A stretch of 31,504 nt of DNA from JAHIYG01 sp041306075 (lineage in GTDB: Archaea; Altiarchaeota; Altiarchaeia; IMC4; SCGC-AAA252-I15), in assembly GCA_041306075.1 (NCBI GenBank), contig JBFYKH010000028.1:1-31504 (forward strand), in the 5' to 3' direction. The notes under the pieces are model-generated. The model was not told where the DNA came from, ran no database searches, and was given only the letters and a program-made list of their open reading frames with translations. The position numbers were made by a program, and so were the translations under genes. This document shows, in pieces, positions 31,490 to 31,504 of the stretch; the stretch's first letter is position 1, and each line of letters starts with the position of its first letter.

Positions 31490-31504
31490 GGGGATTTAAT
31501 CCCC
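31490..31504. repeat. 15-bp perfect palindrome at the window end
   Basis: GGGGATT-T-AATCCCC is an inverted repeat with a one-base centre. It may continue as a larger structure past the window edge. It lies upstream of the secreted-protein promoter and might bind a dimeric protein. Confidence 0.4.

Overview
The window looks like chromosomal DNA of a GC-rich archaeon. The evidence is direct. Many genes have an A/T-rich TATA-like box about 20-30 nt before the start codon and no Shine-Dalgarno site, which suggests leaderless transcripts. A tRNA-Ser gene carries an intron bounded by a bulge-helix-bulge motif and encodes no CCA. The leucyl-tRNA synthetase is of the archaeal type. There are many membrane-anchored or secreted Cys-rich proteins with Thr-rich linkers. 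I cannot fix the lineage. The mix of small unknown membrane proteins and Cys-rich surface proteins recalls DPANN or related lineages, but that is only an impression.

Layout. Positions 1-13202 hold mostly housekeeping metabolism: carB (cut by the window edge) and carA for carbamoyl phosphate, a lone gcvT, a secreted calcineurin-like phosphoesterase, a PHP-domain phosphoesterase, aspartate-semialdehyde dehydrogenase, an unrecognised 809-residue protein, an Lrp/AsnC regulator next to a class I/II aminotransferase, and leuS. Positions 13224-14900 carry an unrecognised helical-repeat protein and an exported thioredoxin-like protein. Positions 14937-15435 form the most unusual stretch: an intron-containing tRNA-Ser(GGA) gene set in an array of about 88-90 nt units. 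Three upstream units each begin with the tRNA's own 5' end folded into a long hairpin. One downstream unit ends with the tRNA's own 3' end folded the same way.

Positions 15512-17302 hold small membrane proteins and a Thr/Cys-rich exported protein. Positions 17425-21148 are a glycosylation locus: a polyprenyl-phosphate sugar transferase of the DPM1 type, a GT-C type membrane glycosyltransferase, and an unrecognised probable alpha/alpha-barrel protein. Positions 21244-29442 encode mainly exported or membrane proteins: a CAP-domain protein, a protein with five 40-residue repeats, a DedA protein, Cys-rich anchored proteins, an Ig-like protein with a Cys-knot-like tail, and a two-gene unit for a large Cys-rich transglutaminase-like protein and a C-terminally anchored partner. 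The window ends with a DUF1059 gene that has operator-like repeats and a strong ribosome binding site, an oligo-T terminator, and a more A/T-rich gene for a secreted beta-rich protein that looks recently acquired.

How parts may work together (inference): the glycosyltransferases could modify the Thr-rich linkers of the exported Cys-rich proteins nearby. The two 40-residue-repeat proteins are paralogues about 8 kb apart. The hairpin array and tRNA-Ser may be made as one precursor from a TATA box at 14937-14949.
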